Origin: Desmospora profundinema
GTDB lineage: Bacteria > Bacillota > Bacilli > Thermoactinomycetales > DSM-45169
Length of the DNA stretch: 64,000 nucleotides
NCBI RefSeq assembly: GCF_031454155.1
Contig: NZ_JAVDQG010000010.1
Coordinates: forward strand, 1 to 64,000
Direction of reading: 5' to 3'
The position numbers and the translations under genes are program-made. The notes below the pieces were generated by a model. That model did not search any database. It worked only from the letters and a program-made list of their open reading frames with translations, and was not told the origin of the DNA. Below, piece after piece: positions 17,684 through 26,954 of this stretch; within the stretch, counting starts at the first letter, position 1, and each line of letters opens with the position of its first letter.

Positions 17684-18667
17684 TCACCCTTTGCTTTCCT
17701 GCGGCAGGACCGGCACCGGCACCCGCGACAGGATTCGTTTTAGCAACCCCTCTACGTGAAACCCGCTTAATCGCGCTTCGGAATTGAGAATGATGCGATG
17801 GCCCAAAGTGAGGGGAGTCAGTTTTTTCACATCATCGGGAATGACGTACGTTCGCCCCTGGATAAACGCCCAAGCCTGGGCGGTCCGGAACAGGGCGATC
17901 GATCCCCGGGGGCTGGCTCCCAGATATACTTCATCCGGAGTGCGGGTCGCCTGTACCACTTCCACAATATAATCAGCGACGGAGTCATCCACATGCACTT
18001 GCCGCACGTCCCTTTGCAGTTCCAGCAATTCCTTTCGGGAGATGGCTTCGGTCACATCTTCAATAGGATGATAATGGCGGATCCGGGCCAGCACTTCCGC
18101 TTCCTCCACGGCACTCGGATATCCCAAGCTGAGTTTTAGCAGAAACCGGTCCAACTGAGCTTCTGGAAGAGGAAACGTTCCCTCGTACTCAATTGGATTT
18201 TGGGTTGCCATCACGAAAAAAGGCTGTTCCAACTCATATGTGTCCCCGTCCACGGTAACGCTTCCCTCCTCCAAAGCCTCCAATAATGCGGACTGGGTTT
18301 TAGGGGAAGTCCGGTTGATTTCGTCAGCCAACACCACATGAGACATAACGGGTCCCGGACGGAATTCAAATTGATGCGTTTTTTGATTATAGATCGAGAA
18401 TCCCGTGACATCCGAGGGCAGAAGATCGGGAGTGAACTGAATTCTGCGAAAGCGGCAACCCACCGATTTGGCCAGCGCCTTCACCAGCATCGTTTTACCC
18501 ACACCCGGTACATCTTCTAACAGCACATGCCCCCGGCACAACAGTGCCACGAGACACAGCTGGATCGTTTCCCGTTTCCCGACCATGACACGTTCCACTT
18601 GTTTGATCACTTCGGCGATGCGCGGCTGCAGGTGGTCTTCCGACTGGATGGTTTGCACCTGTTTCAA
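17684..18667 (-). CDS. MoxR family AAA+ ATPase
   Basis: A 327-residue AAA_3 (MoxR) ATPase. Walker A is EDVPGVGKT (residues 51-59), Walker B is [22 protein letters not shown] (about residue 110), sensor 1 [22 protein letters not shown] (about 155), and the C-terminal lid holds sensor 2 ([18 protein letters not shown]). MoxR proteins act as chaperones maturing protein complexes; together with DUF58 and transglutaminase genes this one probably serves the cell envelope. It is the first gene of the operon, after a terminator at 18765. Confidence 0.92.
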   Translation of the reverse strand: MKQVQTIQSEDHLQPRIAEVIKQVERVMVGKRETIQLCLVALLCRGHVLLEDVPGVGKTMLVKALAKSVGCRFRRIQFTPDLLPSDVTGFSIYNQKTHQFEFRPGPVMSHVVLADEINRTSPKTQSALLEALEEGSVTVDGDTYELEQPFFVMATQNPIEYEGTFPLPEAQLDRFLLKLSLGYPSAVEEAEVLARIRHYHPIEDVTEAISRKELLELQRDVRQVHVDDSVADYIVEVVQATRTPDEVYLGASPRGSIALFRTAQAWAFIQGRTYVIPDDVKKLTPLTLGHRIILNSEARLSGFHVEGLLKRILSRVPVPVLPQESKG

Positions 18668-18764
18668 ATCTGAGACCTCCGATCCGTAAACTTCATAAGA
18701 TGTCCACCAATCTATACCCTGTTCCTCTCTTATTCTATCTTACGATACCGATTTCCCGCTCACA

Positions 18765-18792
18765 CGAAATCCCCCGGTGACGGGGGATTTCG
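18765..18792 (-). terminator. Terminator of the nucleotide-sugar dehydrogenase gene
   Basis: An 11-bp perfect stem (CGAAATCCCCC with GGGGGATTTCG) with a 6-nt loop lies 38 bp past the stop of 18830-20125 and upstream of moxR. Confidence 0.75.
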
Positions 18793-18829
18793 ATATATTC
18801 CAACCGTGATAAAAGATAAATGATAGACT

Positions 18830-20125
18830 TTAATGAGCGGATCCAACCGGAGAAACCACAGCCCGCGGCGTTCCCAAACGTTGAATCACCAATTGGGGAT
18901 GATCGGTTTGCAAAATTCCTTTGGTGTCGAGGATCCATGGCGTACGCATCCGTTCGGCGATCCGATTTCCCTCCAGATATTTAAACGGTTCATGATCGGT
19001 CAAAATGACGAGGCAGTCCGCATCTTGCATCGCTTCATCCGCCTCCATCAGGGGAATGGCCACTTTTTCCTCTTCCACAAAGGGATCGTGTACAACTACC
19101 TGCAACTCCTTATCCCGTGACAGCTCTTCCCACACCGCAAGAGCGGGACTCTCTCGGATATCGTCCACATTTCCCTTATACGCCAGTCCGAACAGCGCCA
19201 CCTTGGGCGCAGTCCTTCCCTTTACCATTTCCTTTACCCAGTTCGCAACATAGGCTGGCATGCTGCTGTTGATCTTTCGGGCGGTGCGAATCAAGAGGGC
19301 CTCATCGGGGGCCTTTTCCGTAATGAAGTAAGGATCGACAGCCAAGCAGTGTCCACCCACACCGGGACCGGGTTGGTGCAGATTCACCCGCGGATGTTGG
19401 TTGGCCAGACGAATCACTTCCCAGGCATCGATTCCCAAACGATCGGATACACGCACCAGCTCATTGGCCAGTGCAATGTTCACATCCCGGTAGGTATTCT
19501 CCATCAGCTTGGTCATCTCAGCGGTAATGGCTTCCGTCTCCATCACCTCTCCTTGAACCACTGTCCGATAAACACGGGCCGCCTTCTTCGTTGAAACCGG
19601 ATCCACTCCTCCCACGATGCGATGATTATGGCTGAGCTCATGCAGAATCCGTCCGGGCAGAACCCGTTCCGGGCAGTGGGCCAGATACAGATCCTCTCCG
19701 ATCCGCCACCCGGCAGCCGTTAAGATCGGTGCCACCCGGTCATCCATCGTCCGAGGCGGAACCGTCGACTCCACGATCACCATATTTCCCGGTGACAAAA
19801 CCGGCAGCAGACTGTGAACGGCCTCCTCCACATAATCCAGATTGGCCCGTTGATCCGGATGGATGGGTGTCGGTACGGCGATGATAAAGACATCGGCCGG
19901 CTCTGGTGCCAGAGCGGCTTGCAGCCGCCCGCGCTTCACCTGCCGCTGGAGCAGTTCCGCCAATCCCGGCTCCTCGATGTGTACCCGTCCGTCATTTACC
20001 ACGGCCACCACGTGGGGATCCACATCCGCCCCGATCACCTTCCAGCCCCGGTCTGCAAAGACGGCAGCCGTAGGAAGGCCGATATAACCCAAACCCACCA
20101 CACAACACCGTTGTTCCGTTTCCAT
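18830..20125 (-). CDS. UDP-N-acetyl-mannosamine dehydrogenase-like nucleotide-sugar dehydrogenase
   Basis: A 431-residue UDP-sugar dehydrogenase. The Rossmann motif VVGLGYIGLPTAAVFADRG (about residue 10) binds NAD. HCPERVLPGR (about residue 160) is characteristic of the WecC/ManNAc branch. The catalytic Cys lies in GVGGHCLAVDPYF (about residue 265), and GLAYKGNVDDIRESPA marks the C-terminal UDP-binding domain. It oxidises a UDP-hexosamine or UDP-hexose at C6. Start choice: GGAGG sits 13 bp before ATG 20125 and too near ATG 20137. It diverges from the sugar cluster and may feed the same surface polymer; UDP-glucose cannot be excluded as substrate. Confidence 0.83.
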   Translation of the reverse strand: METEQRCCVVGLGYIGLPTAAVFADRGWKVIGADVDPHVVAVVNDGRVHIEEPGLAELLQRQVKRGRLQAALAPEPADVFIIAVPTPIHPDQRANLDYVEEAVHSLLPVLSPGNMVIVESTVPPRTMDDRVAPILTAAGWRIGEDLYLAHCPERVLPGRILHELSHNHRIVGGVDPVSTKKAARVYRTVVQGEVMETEAITAEMTKLMENTYRDVNIALANELVRVSDRLGIDAWEVIRLANQHPRVNLHQPGPGVGGHCLAVDPYFITEKAPDEALLIRTARKINSSMPAYVANWVKEMVKGRTAPKVALFGLAYKGNVDDIRESPALAVWEELSRDKELQVVVHDPFVEEEKVAIPLMEADEAMQDADCLVILTDHEPFKYLEGNRIAERMRTPWILDTKGILQTDHPQLVIQRLGTPRAVVSPVGSAH

Positions 20126-20204
20126 GATTGTTTGCATTCCTCCCAAATGAAGGGTCGGTTCGACATAATCGCCTATATTCCGTCACCTTCTGATATAAGT
20201 TTCG

Positions 20205-20576
20205 ATGCCAGGGATTGTTTTCCTTTTTCGGGACCCAAAAAAGGAACCTTCTCTTTACACCATCGCCGACAGCCTCCGCAACACCATTCCAGGATCGATG
20301 ACTTTCCCAATCATCCAATCCCTTGTAGAGTCCGTGATCACGGTCACAGAAGAGGAAATCTGGGAAGCCTTGCGCTGGGTCTTCCTGCGGCTGAAGCTGG
20401 TGATCGAACTTTCCAGCGCGGTTCCCCTCGCCGCTTTAATGAGCGGAAAGCTGCCGGAAGATGCTTACAGGGTCGGCGTCATCGTCAGCGGAGGCAATAT
20501 CAACCCGCCGGTGTTAGCACGTATCATGGGGAAACAACCCGCTCCTGACGAAGAAGTCCATTCCTATTACTACTAA
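20205..20576 (+). pseudogene. C-terminal remnant of a threonine/serine dehydratase
   Basis: The frame encodes 123 residues matching the tail of a PLP-dependent threonine dehydratase or serine racemase: TIADSLRN, VTVTEEEIWEALRW, LKLVIELSSAVPLAAL, and RVGVIVSGGNINPP, the family's C-terminal glycine loop. The PLP-lysine domain that should precede is absent, and the first 15 residues are unrelated. In the IELSSAV segment the usual EPSGA has drifted. It ends at a strong terminator, probably the original one. A non-functional 5'-truncated gene is the best reading. Confidence 0.75.
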
Positions 20577-20612
20577 AAAAAGCATGCCGATTTTTATCGG
20601 CATGCTTTTTTA
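20576..20612 (+). terminator. Terminator after the dehydratase remnant
   Basis: A stem AAAAAGCATGCCGAT with ATCGGCATGCTTTTT and a 4-nt loop is followed by T-rich sequence. It insulates the sugar operon that starts at 20773. Confidence 0.85.
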
Positions 20613-20772
20613 GTGATAAGAAAGCGTGTGAAGACCTTTGAATGAATGGAAGATAATAAGAGCTGTTTGCTAGACTCCCGCTTGGTTCCTTAAAAAATAG
20701 GGCAGTGCCGGTCCATTCCTATCAATCCCACATATATTGAAACTAGTAATGGGAGTAAGGAGATAAACTAAA

Positions 20773-21804
20773 ATGAAAAACTCATCTCAGATCGATCGGC
20801 TTTTTCGCGACAAGCGAATCCTCGTAACGGGAGGGACTGGATCCATCGGTTCAGCGGTCGTCCAGCGCCTCCTCACTTATAATCCCTCCCAAATCGTTGT
20901 TTTCAGTCGTGATGAGAATAAGCATCACCATATGAAAAACCTTTTTCAAGATCATGCTTGCCTTGGTTTTTATTTAGGAGACATCCGTGATGCTCGGGCT
21001 GTTCAGTCTATCACACGGGATATCGACCTTGTTTTTAACTTAGCGGCACAAAAACAGGTTCCCGCTTGTGAACAGCAGCCGATGGAGGCCACTTGTACCA
21101 ATATCATCGGTGCGTACAACTTGATCGAAGCTTGTATACAAAACAGGGTGAAAAAAGTCGTAAACATCAGCACAGATAAGGTAGTCTTTCCCACCAGTGT
21201 TCTCGGAGCCAGCAAATTGGTGAGCGAGAGGATGTTTTATCAGGCCAACAACAACCCCTGTACCCATTTCTGTTCCGTCCGTTTCGGCAACGTGATCGGC
21301 TCCAGAGGTTCGGTTATTCCCCTCTTACTTACTCAAGCCCGGCTTCAGCAGGAGTTAACCATAACGGATCTGCGTATGACACGCTTCTTTATGAGTATCT
21401 CGGAGGCCGTTCAACTTACCATTCTCGCTCTCGCTTACTCTCAAGGGGGGGAAACCTTCATCTTTAAAATGAAGGCCTTATCGATAGATGACCTCGTGCA
21501 ATCCATCCGTCGTTACTGTCGCCTGCACCAATATCAAGATCCGCTCATTCGGATTACCGGTGCCCGCCTAGGAGAGAAGTTATATGAAGAACTGATGTTT
21601 GATCATGAGATGGAAAAAACGCTGGAAAACGATCAATTGTATCTGATCCCTCCCGAAGGTCTTTCCCGGAAATATCCCGGATTTCGCCGTGTCCGCTTGC
21701 ACTCGTATCGCTCAGACCGAGTGAAACGGATTTCTGCCCATGAGATCGATGAACTGCTGAAATCTTGTGACACCCTCTCCCAAAGGGGGTGGATCAACGA
21801 ATGA
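20773..21804 (+). CDS. Nucleotide-sugar 4,6-dehydratase-like SDR (LegB/PseB/CapD type)
   Basis: A 343-residue extended SDR of the polysaccharide_synt_2 family, first gene of the operon. The NAD motif is GGTGSIGSAVV (residues 20-30), and the diagnostic STDK sits at 133-136. In this family the next catalytic position is Tyr or Met (YGASK/MGATK); here it is Leu144 followed by GASK with Lys148. The likely role is C4/C6 dehydration of UDP- or GDP-GlcNAc, the first step to legionaminic-type sugars. The Leu raises doubt about activity or reflects an unusual branch. AAGGAG precedes the ATG; it overlaps the next gene. Confidence 0.8.
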   Translation: MKNSSQIDRLFRDKRILVTGGTGSIGSAVVQRLLTYNPSQIVVFSRDENKHHHMKNLFQDHACLGFYLGDIRDARAVQSITRDIDLVFNLAAQKQVPACEQQPMEATCTNIIGAYNLIEACIQNRVKKVVNISTDKVVFPTSVLGASKLVSERMFYQANNNPCTHFCSVRFGNVIGSRGSVIPLLLTQARLQQELTITDLRMTRFFMSISEAVQLTILALAYSQGGETFIFKMKALSIDDLVQSIRRYCRLHQYQDPLIRITGARLGEKLYEELMFDHEMEKTLENDQLYLIPPEGLSRKYPGFRRVRLHSYRSDRVKRISAHEIDELLKSCDTLSQRGWINE

Positions 21805-22508
21805 TCGATGGAAATACAGTATTTGCCGTTATTCCTGCACGTGGAGGCAGTAAACGAATTCCTCTGAAAAACATAGTGCCGCTGGCTGGAAAGCCCCTGA
21901 TCGCTTGGACGATTGAAACCGCTCTTGCCACCCCGGAGATCGATCGGGTGATTGTTTCCACCGATCATGATCAAATCGCCGATACCGCTTATCAATACGG
22001 CGCCAAAGTGATGAAGCGTCCCGTTCATCTTGCTCAAGACGATTCCCTGCCTGTGGATGTCATACGGGACCTGCTGGAGCGTTGGCGCAAAGAAGGAAAC
22101 ATTCCGAAATACACCGTCTACCTGGAACCTACCAATCCACTGCGAAGACCGAAAGACATCCAGCGTTGCCTTAAGATGCTTCACAATGATCCATCAGCCT
22201 TTGATTCCGTCGCCACCTTCAAAAAGGCCGATATTCACCCTTATAAAACGTGGAGGATCCAGATGAGTAAGCCATCCGTCTTCGTCCCGGAAGCACAACC
22301 ATGGGTTCCCCAGCAACAGTTGGAACCCGTCTATCAAATGGATGGGACCGTCTATTGCTTTGTAACCAATCGTCTCGACAACCAGGCGAAATCCGTCTTT
22401 TTCGGAAACATCGGGGCACTGGTCATCCCTTCGGAGCGTTCCATCGACATCAATGAAACCCGGGACCTGCTGATCGCGGAAACCCTCCTCAAGGAGAGAA
22501 ACCTATGA
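21789..22508 (+). CDS. CMP-nonulosonic acid synthetase (NeuA/LegF family)
   Basis: A 239-residue cytidylyltransferase that would activate a sialic-like sugar with CTP. The nucleotide-binding signature IPARGGSKRIPLKN occupies about residues 11-24. Further markers are VSTDHDQIADTAYQYGAKV, LEPTNPLRRPKDI and, near the C terminus, IDINETRDLLIAE. It starts inside the end of the dehydratase gene and overlaps the next SDR by 4 bp, so translation is coupled. Sugar specificity (legionaminic, pseudaminic or neuraminic) cannot be read from these motifs alone; the neighbours favour a legionaminic-type product. Confidence 0.9.
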   Translation: MDQRMIDGNTVFAVIPARGGSKRIPLKNIVPLAGKPLIAWTIETALATPEIDRVIVSTDHDQIADTAYQYGAKVMKRPVHLAQDDSLPVDVIRDLLERWRKEGNIPKYTVYLEPTNPLRRPKDIQRCLKMLHNDPSAFDSVATFKKADIHPYKTWRIQMSKPSVFVPEAQPWVPQQQLEPVYQMDGTVYCFVTNRLDNQAKSVFFGNIGALVIPSERSIDINETRDLLIAETLLKERNL

Positions 22509-23299
22509 AAACATTACAGGAGCAGTTATCCTTAACCGGCAAAACGGCACTTGTCACGGGAGGAGCCGGATACCTCGGATCTTCTATTTCTGAAACGCTG
22601 GCGGAACTTGGAGCGGATGTGATCATCGCCAGCCGAAACCTGCAAAAGTGCCGGGAATGGTGCGAAAAATTACGGCGTCGTTTTCCATCCATCCAGGCCA
22701 CTCCATTAAAAATCGACCTGATCGACCCACACTCCGTCCAATTGGCTTTTGAAACCATCCATCAACAAACGAGCGGATTAGATATTCTCGTTAATAATGC
22801 CTGGTCCGGAAGGAAAAGTTCCTTGGAATCCGCAACAGAGGAGAGTTGGCGCCATGATCTGGAGATGAGTCTAACCTCGGTATTCCGCTGTGTCCGACAT
22901 GCCATACCCGGATTGAAAAAAAAACGAGGGGTCATTCTCAACATCACATCCATGTATGGGCACGTCGCACCGGATTACCGGTTGTATCAAGGAAACCAGC
23001 ATGTCAATCCCCCCGGCTACGGAGCAGCTAAAGCCGGTGTCATTCAATTATCCAAATACATGGCCAGCTTTCTATCCCCCTACGGAATACGAGTCAATTG
23101 TCTCAGCCCTGGTCCATTCCCCCACCCGGAAGCACAACAGGACAAAGTTTTTATGCAGCGTCTGGCAGAAAGAAATCCCCTCGGTCGGATCGGGCAACCC
23201 GAAGAACTAAAAGGAGCCGTCGCCCTGATGTGTTCCGACGCGTCCAGTTATATGACCGGCCAACATCTTTCCGTCGACGGCGGCTGGTCCATATGGTGA
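22505..23299 (+). CDS. Short-chain dehydrogenase/reductase
   Basis: A 264-residue classical SDR. TGGAGYLGSS (about residue 18) binds NAD(P), NNAW follows at about residue 97, and the catalytic Ser lies in ILNITSMYG with Tyr/Lys in YGAAKAGV. The C terminus (DASSYMTGQHLSVDGGW) is typical of FabG-like enzymes. ATGA overlap with the cytidylyltransferase and an overlap with the following Gfo/Idh gene place it in the operon. SDR plus Gfo/Idh pairs next to neuB occur in flagellin-glycosylation loci such as Campylobacter ptmA. The substrate is inferred to be an amino-sugar precursor. Confidence 0.85.
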   Translation: MKTLQEQLSLTGKTALVTGGAGYLGSSISETLAELGADVIIASRNLQKCREWCEKLRRRFPSIQATPLKIDLIDPHSVQLAFETIHQQTSGLDILVNNAWSGRKSSLESATEESWRHDLEMSLTSVFRCVRHAIPGLKKKRGVILNITSMYGHVAPDYRLYQGNQHVNPPGYGAAKAGVIQLSKYMASFLSPYGIRVNCLSPGPFPHPEAQQDKVFMQRLAERNPLGRIGQPEELKGAVALMCSDASSYMTGQHLSVDGGWSIW

Positions 23300-24216
23300 C
23301 CCGCGTTGGTATCATCGGACTTTCTCCAGGAAACGGGCACCCTTTTTCATATTCCGCCATCCTCAACGGATATGAGCCCGCTCCCATGGTTCAAGCAGGA
23401 TGGAAGGTTATTCATCAGTATTTAAAGGTGCGGGATCCAGCCGATTTTGGCATAGGAAACGTCCGGGTCACTCACGCGTGGACCCAGGATCAACGGATGA
23501 CCCGCCTTCTCTGTCAAGCGTGTCATATTTCGCACCCCGTCGCCCGGCCCGTGGAAATGCTCGGTGAAGTGGATGCGGTTATTATTGCCCGGGACGACCT
23601 CGGCTCCCGTCTTCCCCTTGCTCTCCCGTTTCTCAAAGCGGGGCTCCCTGTCTTCATCGACAAACCCTTATCTGTTGACATAGAAGAATTAAGACAACTG
23701 CGTCCCTACTTGGAATCGGGAAAATTAATGTCTTGTTCGGGAATGCGCTATGCCCCGGAAATGGACTCCCTGCGTAGAAACCCAAAATCACTGGGGGCTT
23801 TAAGGTTAATCCGCGGCACCATCGTTCATTCATGGGAACATTATGGTATTCACTTAATCGACCTGGCCTCCCCTCTGTTATCCGCCCCCGCTTTAAGCGT
23901 ATATGCCCTTAGAGCGGCTCATACATCCGTAGCCGTATCCTTGTCGGATGGATCCCTTTTTCATATCGATACACTTGGAGACTCGACTCCCTTTTATTCT
24001 CTGCAGATTTGGGGTGCCGAAGGAAGACTGGATTTGGAGATTCGGGATCGCTTCACGATGTTTCGAAGAATGTTGTGGCACTTTTTCCAATCGATCCAAA
24101 CCGGAATCCCTTCCATCCCTCCCTCGGAAACCCTGGAAGCCATGAAGATCCTGATCGCGGGCCGAACATCCATCCAGCAAAAAAGAGAGGTGAAAATGGA
24201 TGAAATCCGGCTATAA
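23293..24216 (+). CDS. Gfo/Idh/MocA family oxidoreductase (1)
   Basis: A 307-residue NAD(P)-dependent sugar oxidoreductase. The N terminus VGIIGLSPGNGHPFSYSAIL is an atypical dinucleotide motif seen in neuB-linked members. VDAVIIARDD and FIDKPLSVD (the DKP variant of the EKP motif) follow at about residues 97 and 120. ATG 23293 overlaps the stop of the upstream SDR by 7 bp; the longer frame starting at 23098 is only that gene's shadow. It overlaps the next SDR by 17 bp. It probably acts on the same sugar as the adjoining SDRs; the reaction is unknown. Confidence 0.78.
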   Translation: MVTRVGIIGLSPGNGHPFSYSAILNGYEPAPMVQAGWKVIHQYLKVRDPADFGIGNVRVTHAWTQDQRMTRLLCQACHISHPVARPVEMLGEVDAVIIARDDLGSRLPLALPFLKAGLPVFIDKPLSVDIEELRQLRPYLESGKLMSCSGMRYAPEMDSLRRNPKSLGALRLIRGTIVHSWEHYGIHLIDLASPLLSAPALSVYALRAAHTSVAVSLSDGSLFHIDTLGDSTPFYSLQIWGAEGRLDLEIRDRFTMFRRMLWHFFQSIQTGIPSIPPSETLEAMKILIAGRTSIQQKREVKMDEIRL

Positions 24217-25024
24217 GGAGCAATTTCAACTAAAAGGAAAAACCGCCCTTGTCACCGGAGCGCTGGGTATTCTGGGGCGTCATTTCTGTCAGGGGTTGGC
24301 TGAATTCGGAGCGGATATTGCCGTCGTCGACTTGGATCAAAACACCTGTTCCCGATTCGCACGAGAATTGGAAATGAGATACGGAATTCGTTCCAAAGGG
24401 TACGGATGCGATTTATCGTCCCCTGATCGAGTGGAAGAAATGATCCAGAAAGCATCCACAGAATTGGGACCCATCCAGATTCTCCACAACAATGCAGCCA
24501 CGAAGACGGATAACCCAGATGCGTTCTATACTTCATTTGAGAAGTTTTCCCCCACAATCTGGCGCCAAGTGATGGCGGTAAACCTGGATGCCATGTTTTA
24601 TGTCGCTCAAAGCATAGGAAAGCGGATGATTCACAATCAAACTCCCGGATCGGTCATTCAAACCTCCTCGATCTATGGAATGTTGGGCCCGGATCCCAGC
24701 CTTTATCGGTCATCCCGATATATGGGGAGAGCGATCAGCACTCCGACCGTCTATGCCGCATCAAAGGCGGCTGTCTGGGGACTGACACGCAATCTGGCCA
24801 CGCAATGGGCCCGTTACGGGATTCGGGTCAACATGTTGACTCCTGGGGGAGTGGAAAGCGGCCAAAATGAATCGTTTAAGCGTCAGTATGCCAAAAGAAC
24901 ACCGCTCGGCCGAATGGCGCAACCGGAAGAGATCGTCGGTGCTCTCCTCTTTCTAGCATCGGATGCCTCCCGTTATATTACCGGTCAAAACATCGTGGTA
25001 GATGGGGGATTCAGCGCATGGTAA
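24200..25024 (+). CDS. Short-chain dehydrogenase/reductase (second in cluster)
   Basis: A 274-residue classical SDR related to the 22505 gene. TGALGILGRHF (about residue 18) is the cofactor site, HNNAATKTD follows, and the Ser/Tyr/Lys set lies in IQTSSIYG and VYAASKAAVWG. The C terminus reads DASRYITGQNIVVDGGFSAW, close to the ending of the first SDR, so the two are probably old duplicates. It overlaps its neighbours on both sides. Its place between two Gfo/Idh genes suggests a paired two-step oxidation-reduction on one sugar intermediate. Confidence 0.85.
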   Translation: MKSGYKEQFQLKGKTALVTGALGILGRHFCQGLAEFGADIAVVDLDQNTCSRFARELEMRYGIRSKGYGCDLSSPDRVEEMIQKASTELGPIQILHNNAATKTDNPDAFYTSFEKFSPTIWRQVMAVNLDAMFYVAQSIGKRMIHNQTPGSVIQTSSIYGMLGPDPSLYRSSRYMGRAISTPTVYAASKAAVWGLTRNLATQWARYGIRVNMLTPGGVESGQNESFKRQYAKRTPLGRMAQPEEIVGALLFLASDASRYITGQNIVVDGGFSAW

Positions 25025-25992
25025 CCAAGAGCGTTGCAATCGTCGGAACCGGACAGATTGGAAGAAGACACCTGGAATCCTTGGCCAGGTCGGAGATGCA
25101 ACTGATCGTTTACGCGGTTGAACCTTTCTCTTCCGCACTGATTCAAGCAAAAGAAATCGTTCAAAAAACGACCTCTGGGTGTTCACGCCTGGTCTGCTGC
25201 CAAAACATCCATGACCTTCCCGATGCCCTCGATCTGGTGATTGTCGCCACCACCGCCGATGTGAGGCGGTTCGCCGTGGAAGAACTACTGCGCGGCAGAC
25301 GGATTCCCTTTCTCATTTTGGAAAAAGTGGTCTTTCAAGATGCGGATTCTTTCTCGGCTGTCCAACGGCTTATCCAAGAAAAAAAAGTTCAGACTTGGGT
25401 CAATTGCCCCATGCGCCTTCATCCCTTTTTCCGGCACTTAAAGGAAAAGATGCGCCTTGCTTCCCGTGTAACGTACCATGCGAGCGGGACACGGCTCGGA
25501 TTGGGGAGTAATTCCATCCACCACTTGGATCTTTTCGCCTATTTGACTAAACATCCGATTGAACAGCTTTTTGCAGAAGATTTGGATCCTGTCGTCCATC
25601 CCGCCAAACGACCCGGATTTGTCGAGTTTACAGGTACCCTGCGGGGAAGGTCTTCCAATGGTTCCATCACGATCACTTCCTATGACCGCGAAGGGACCCC
25701 TCTGACCCTCTTTCTTGACAGCGACATCCTCCGATGCGCCGTTCACCCGCTGGAAGGATACGTGTGGTTGGCGGATGAGAGAACGGGATGGCGCTGGGAA
25801 CGAAAGGACTATCCGGTTCTGCTTCAAAGCCAACTGACGAGCCGGATCGTAAAGGACATTCTAACCAATGGCCGTTCCGACCTCCCCACTTTTGAAGAAT
25901 CCCTCCGTCTTCACCTTCCTCTATTACGGGTGTTGGGAGAGCACCATTCCCAAGTGACCAAAAAGGGGGGATCCGTATGTCCGATCACATAA
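25018..25992 (+). CDS. Gfo/Idh/MocA family oxidoreductase (2)
   Basis: A 324-residue oxidoreductase with VAIVGTGQIGRRHLESLARS at the N terminus and LVIVATTADVRR at about residue 72. The usual EKP motif is altered to EKVVFQ, losing the proline, and NCPMRLHP replaces the common NRR stretch. It starts within the stop region of the second SDR and its 3' end overlaps the next oxidoreductase by 16 bp. The altered motif may mean changed cofactor geometry. Substrate unknown; role in the surface-sugar pathway is inferred from the operon. Confidence 0.75.
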   Translation: MVTKSVAIVGTGQIGRRHLESLARSEMQLIVYAVEPFSSALIQAKEIVQKTTSGCSRLVCCQNIHDLPDALDLVIVATTADVRRFAVEELLRGRRIPFLILEKVVFQDADSFSAVQRLIQEKKVQTWVNCPMRLHPFFRHLKEKMRLASRVTYHASGTRLGLGSNSIHHLDLFAYLTKHPIEQLFAEDLDPVVHPAKRPGFVEFTGTLRGRSSNGSITITSYDREGTPLTLFLDSDILRCAVHPLEGYVWLADERTGWRWERKDYPVLLQSQLTSRIVKDILTNGRSDLPTFEESLRLHLPLLRVLGEHHSQVTKKGGSVCPIT

Positions 25993-26954
25993 ATTCCTGT
26001 CTCTTGGTGGGAAGTGGGAGAATGGCGGTCGAGTACGCCAAGGTACTGCAAGCGATGGGAGTCCCTTTTCAGACGGTGGGGAGGGGAGCCTCCTCAGCGG
26101 AAGCCTTCCGTCAAAAGACAGGGGCGTCCGTCATCGAAGGGGGACTATCCTCCTATCTAAAAAAAACCAAAACACGACCGGCCGCAGCCATTGTCTGTAC
26201 CGGGATTGAAGCGTTGGCGGATGCAACCATTCAGTTAATCCGTCATAACGTCCGGCATATTCTCGTGGAGAAGCCGGGGGGATTGAATACGAGTGAATTG
26301 ATTCAAGTAAAAAAGGAGAGTGGGAAGCACATCGCCCGTGTTTTCATTGCGTATAACCGCCGTTTTTACGCATCCGTTCAAAAAGCCCGGGAATGGATCG
26401 AGGCGGATGGCGGCCTACAATCCTTTCACTTCGAGTTTACCGAGAGAAGCCAGGCTGTCGCTACCTCCTCCCTCCCGGAGACCGTCAAACAGAATTGGCT
26501 TTTGGCCAATTCCAGCCATGTGATTGACCTCGCCTTTTACCTCGGAGGATTCCCCAGCCGCCTGCACACTTTTTCCTCGGGCTCGCTCCCGTGGCATCCT
26601 TCCGCCGCACAGTTTGCAGGAGCGGGAAAAACTGAGCGGGGAGCTTTGTTTTCCTATCACGCCGATTGGGCGGCACCGGGGCGATGGTCGATTGATCTGC
26701 GAACGGCAAAACGGCGGCTTCTTCTTTGTCCGCTGGAAAAATTGAAGGTGCAATGGCCCGGACAGGACGATTGGACTTCGGTTCTCCTATCCGACGAGCG
26801 GGATCGCCAATTTAAGCCGGGCCTCTACCGTCTGACCGCTTCCTTCCTTTTCAAAGAAGAGGATCTACTTCCGAAAATCGACGAACACTGCCAATCCTGT
26901 CAAACGATCTACACCAAGATGGTTCCACCTCTCCGGAAAGAAGGGAATCCATGA
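25977..26954 (+). CDS. Gfo/Idh/MocA family oxidoreductase (3)
   Basis: A 325-residue protein with LLVGSGRMAVEYAKVLQAMG near the N terminus, ILVEKPGGL (intact EKP, about residue 96) and IAYNRRFYASV (about residue 122), all usual family motifs. It overlaps genes on both sides. The last 60 bp of this gene recur, diverged, between the two glycosyltransferase copies downstream (28443-28508), showing that its 3' end was part of a tandem duplication. Three Gfo/Idh proteins in one operon is unusual; each may handle a different intermediate. Confidence 0.8.
   Translation: MSDHINSCLLVGSGRMAVEYAKVLQAMGVPFQTVGRGASSAEAFRQKTGASVIEGGLSSYLKKTKTRPAAAIVCTGIEALADATIQLIRHNVRHILVEKPGGLNTSELIQVKKESGKHIARVFIAYNRRFYASVQKAREWIEADGGLQSFHFEFTERSQAVATSSLPETVKQNWLLANSSHVIDLAFYLGGFPSRLHTFSSGSLPWHPSAAQFAGAGKTERGALFSYHADWAAPGRWSIDLRTAKRRLLLCPLEKLKVQWPGQDDWTSVLLSDERDRQFKPGLYRLTASFLFKEEDLLPKIDEHCQSCQTIYTKMVPPLRKEGNP

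Noticed and set aside
20700-20772. Sporulation-sigma-factor promoter (CATATATT) before the sugar operon
   Set aside because: The -10-like sequence fits a sigma-E pattern, but no matching -35 lies at the right distance.
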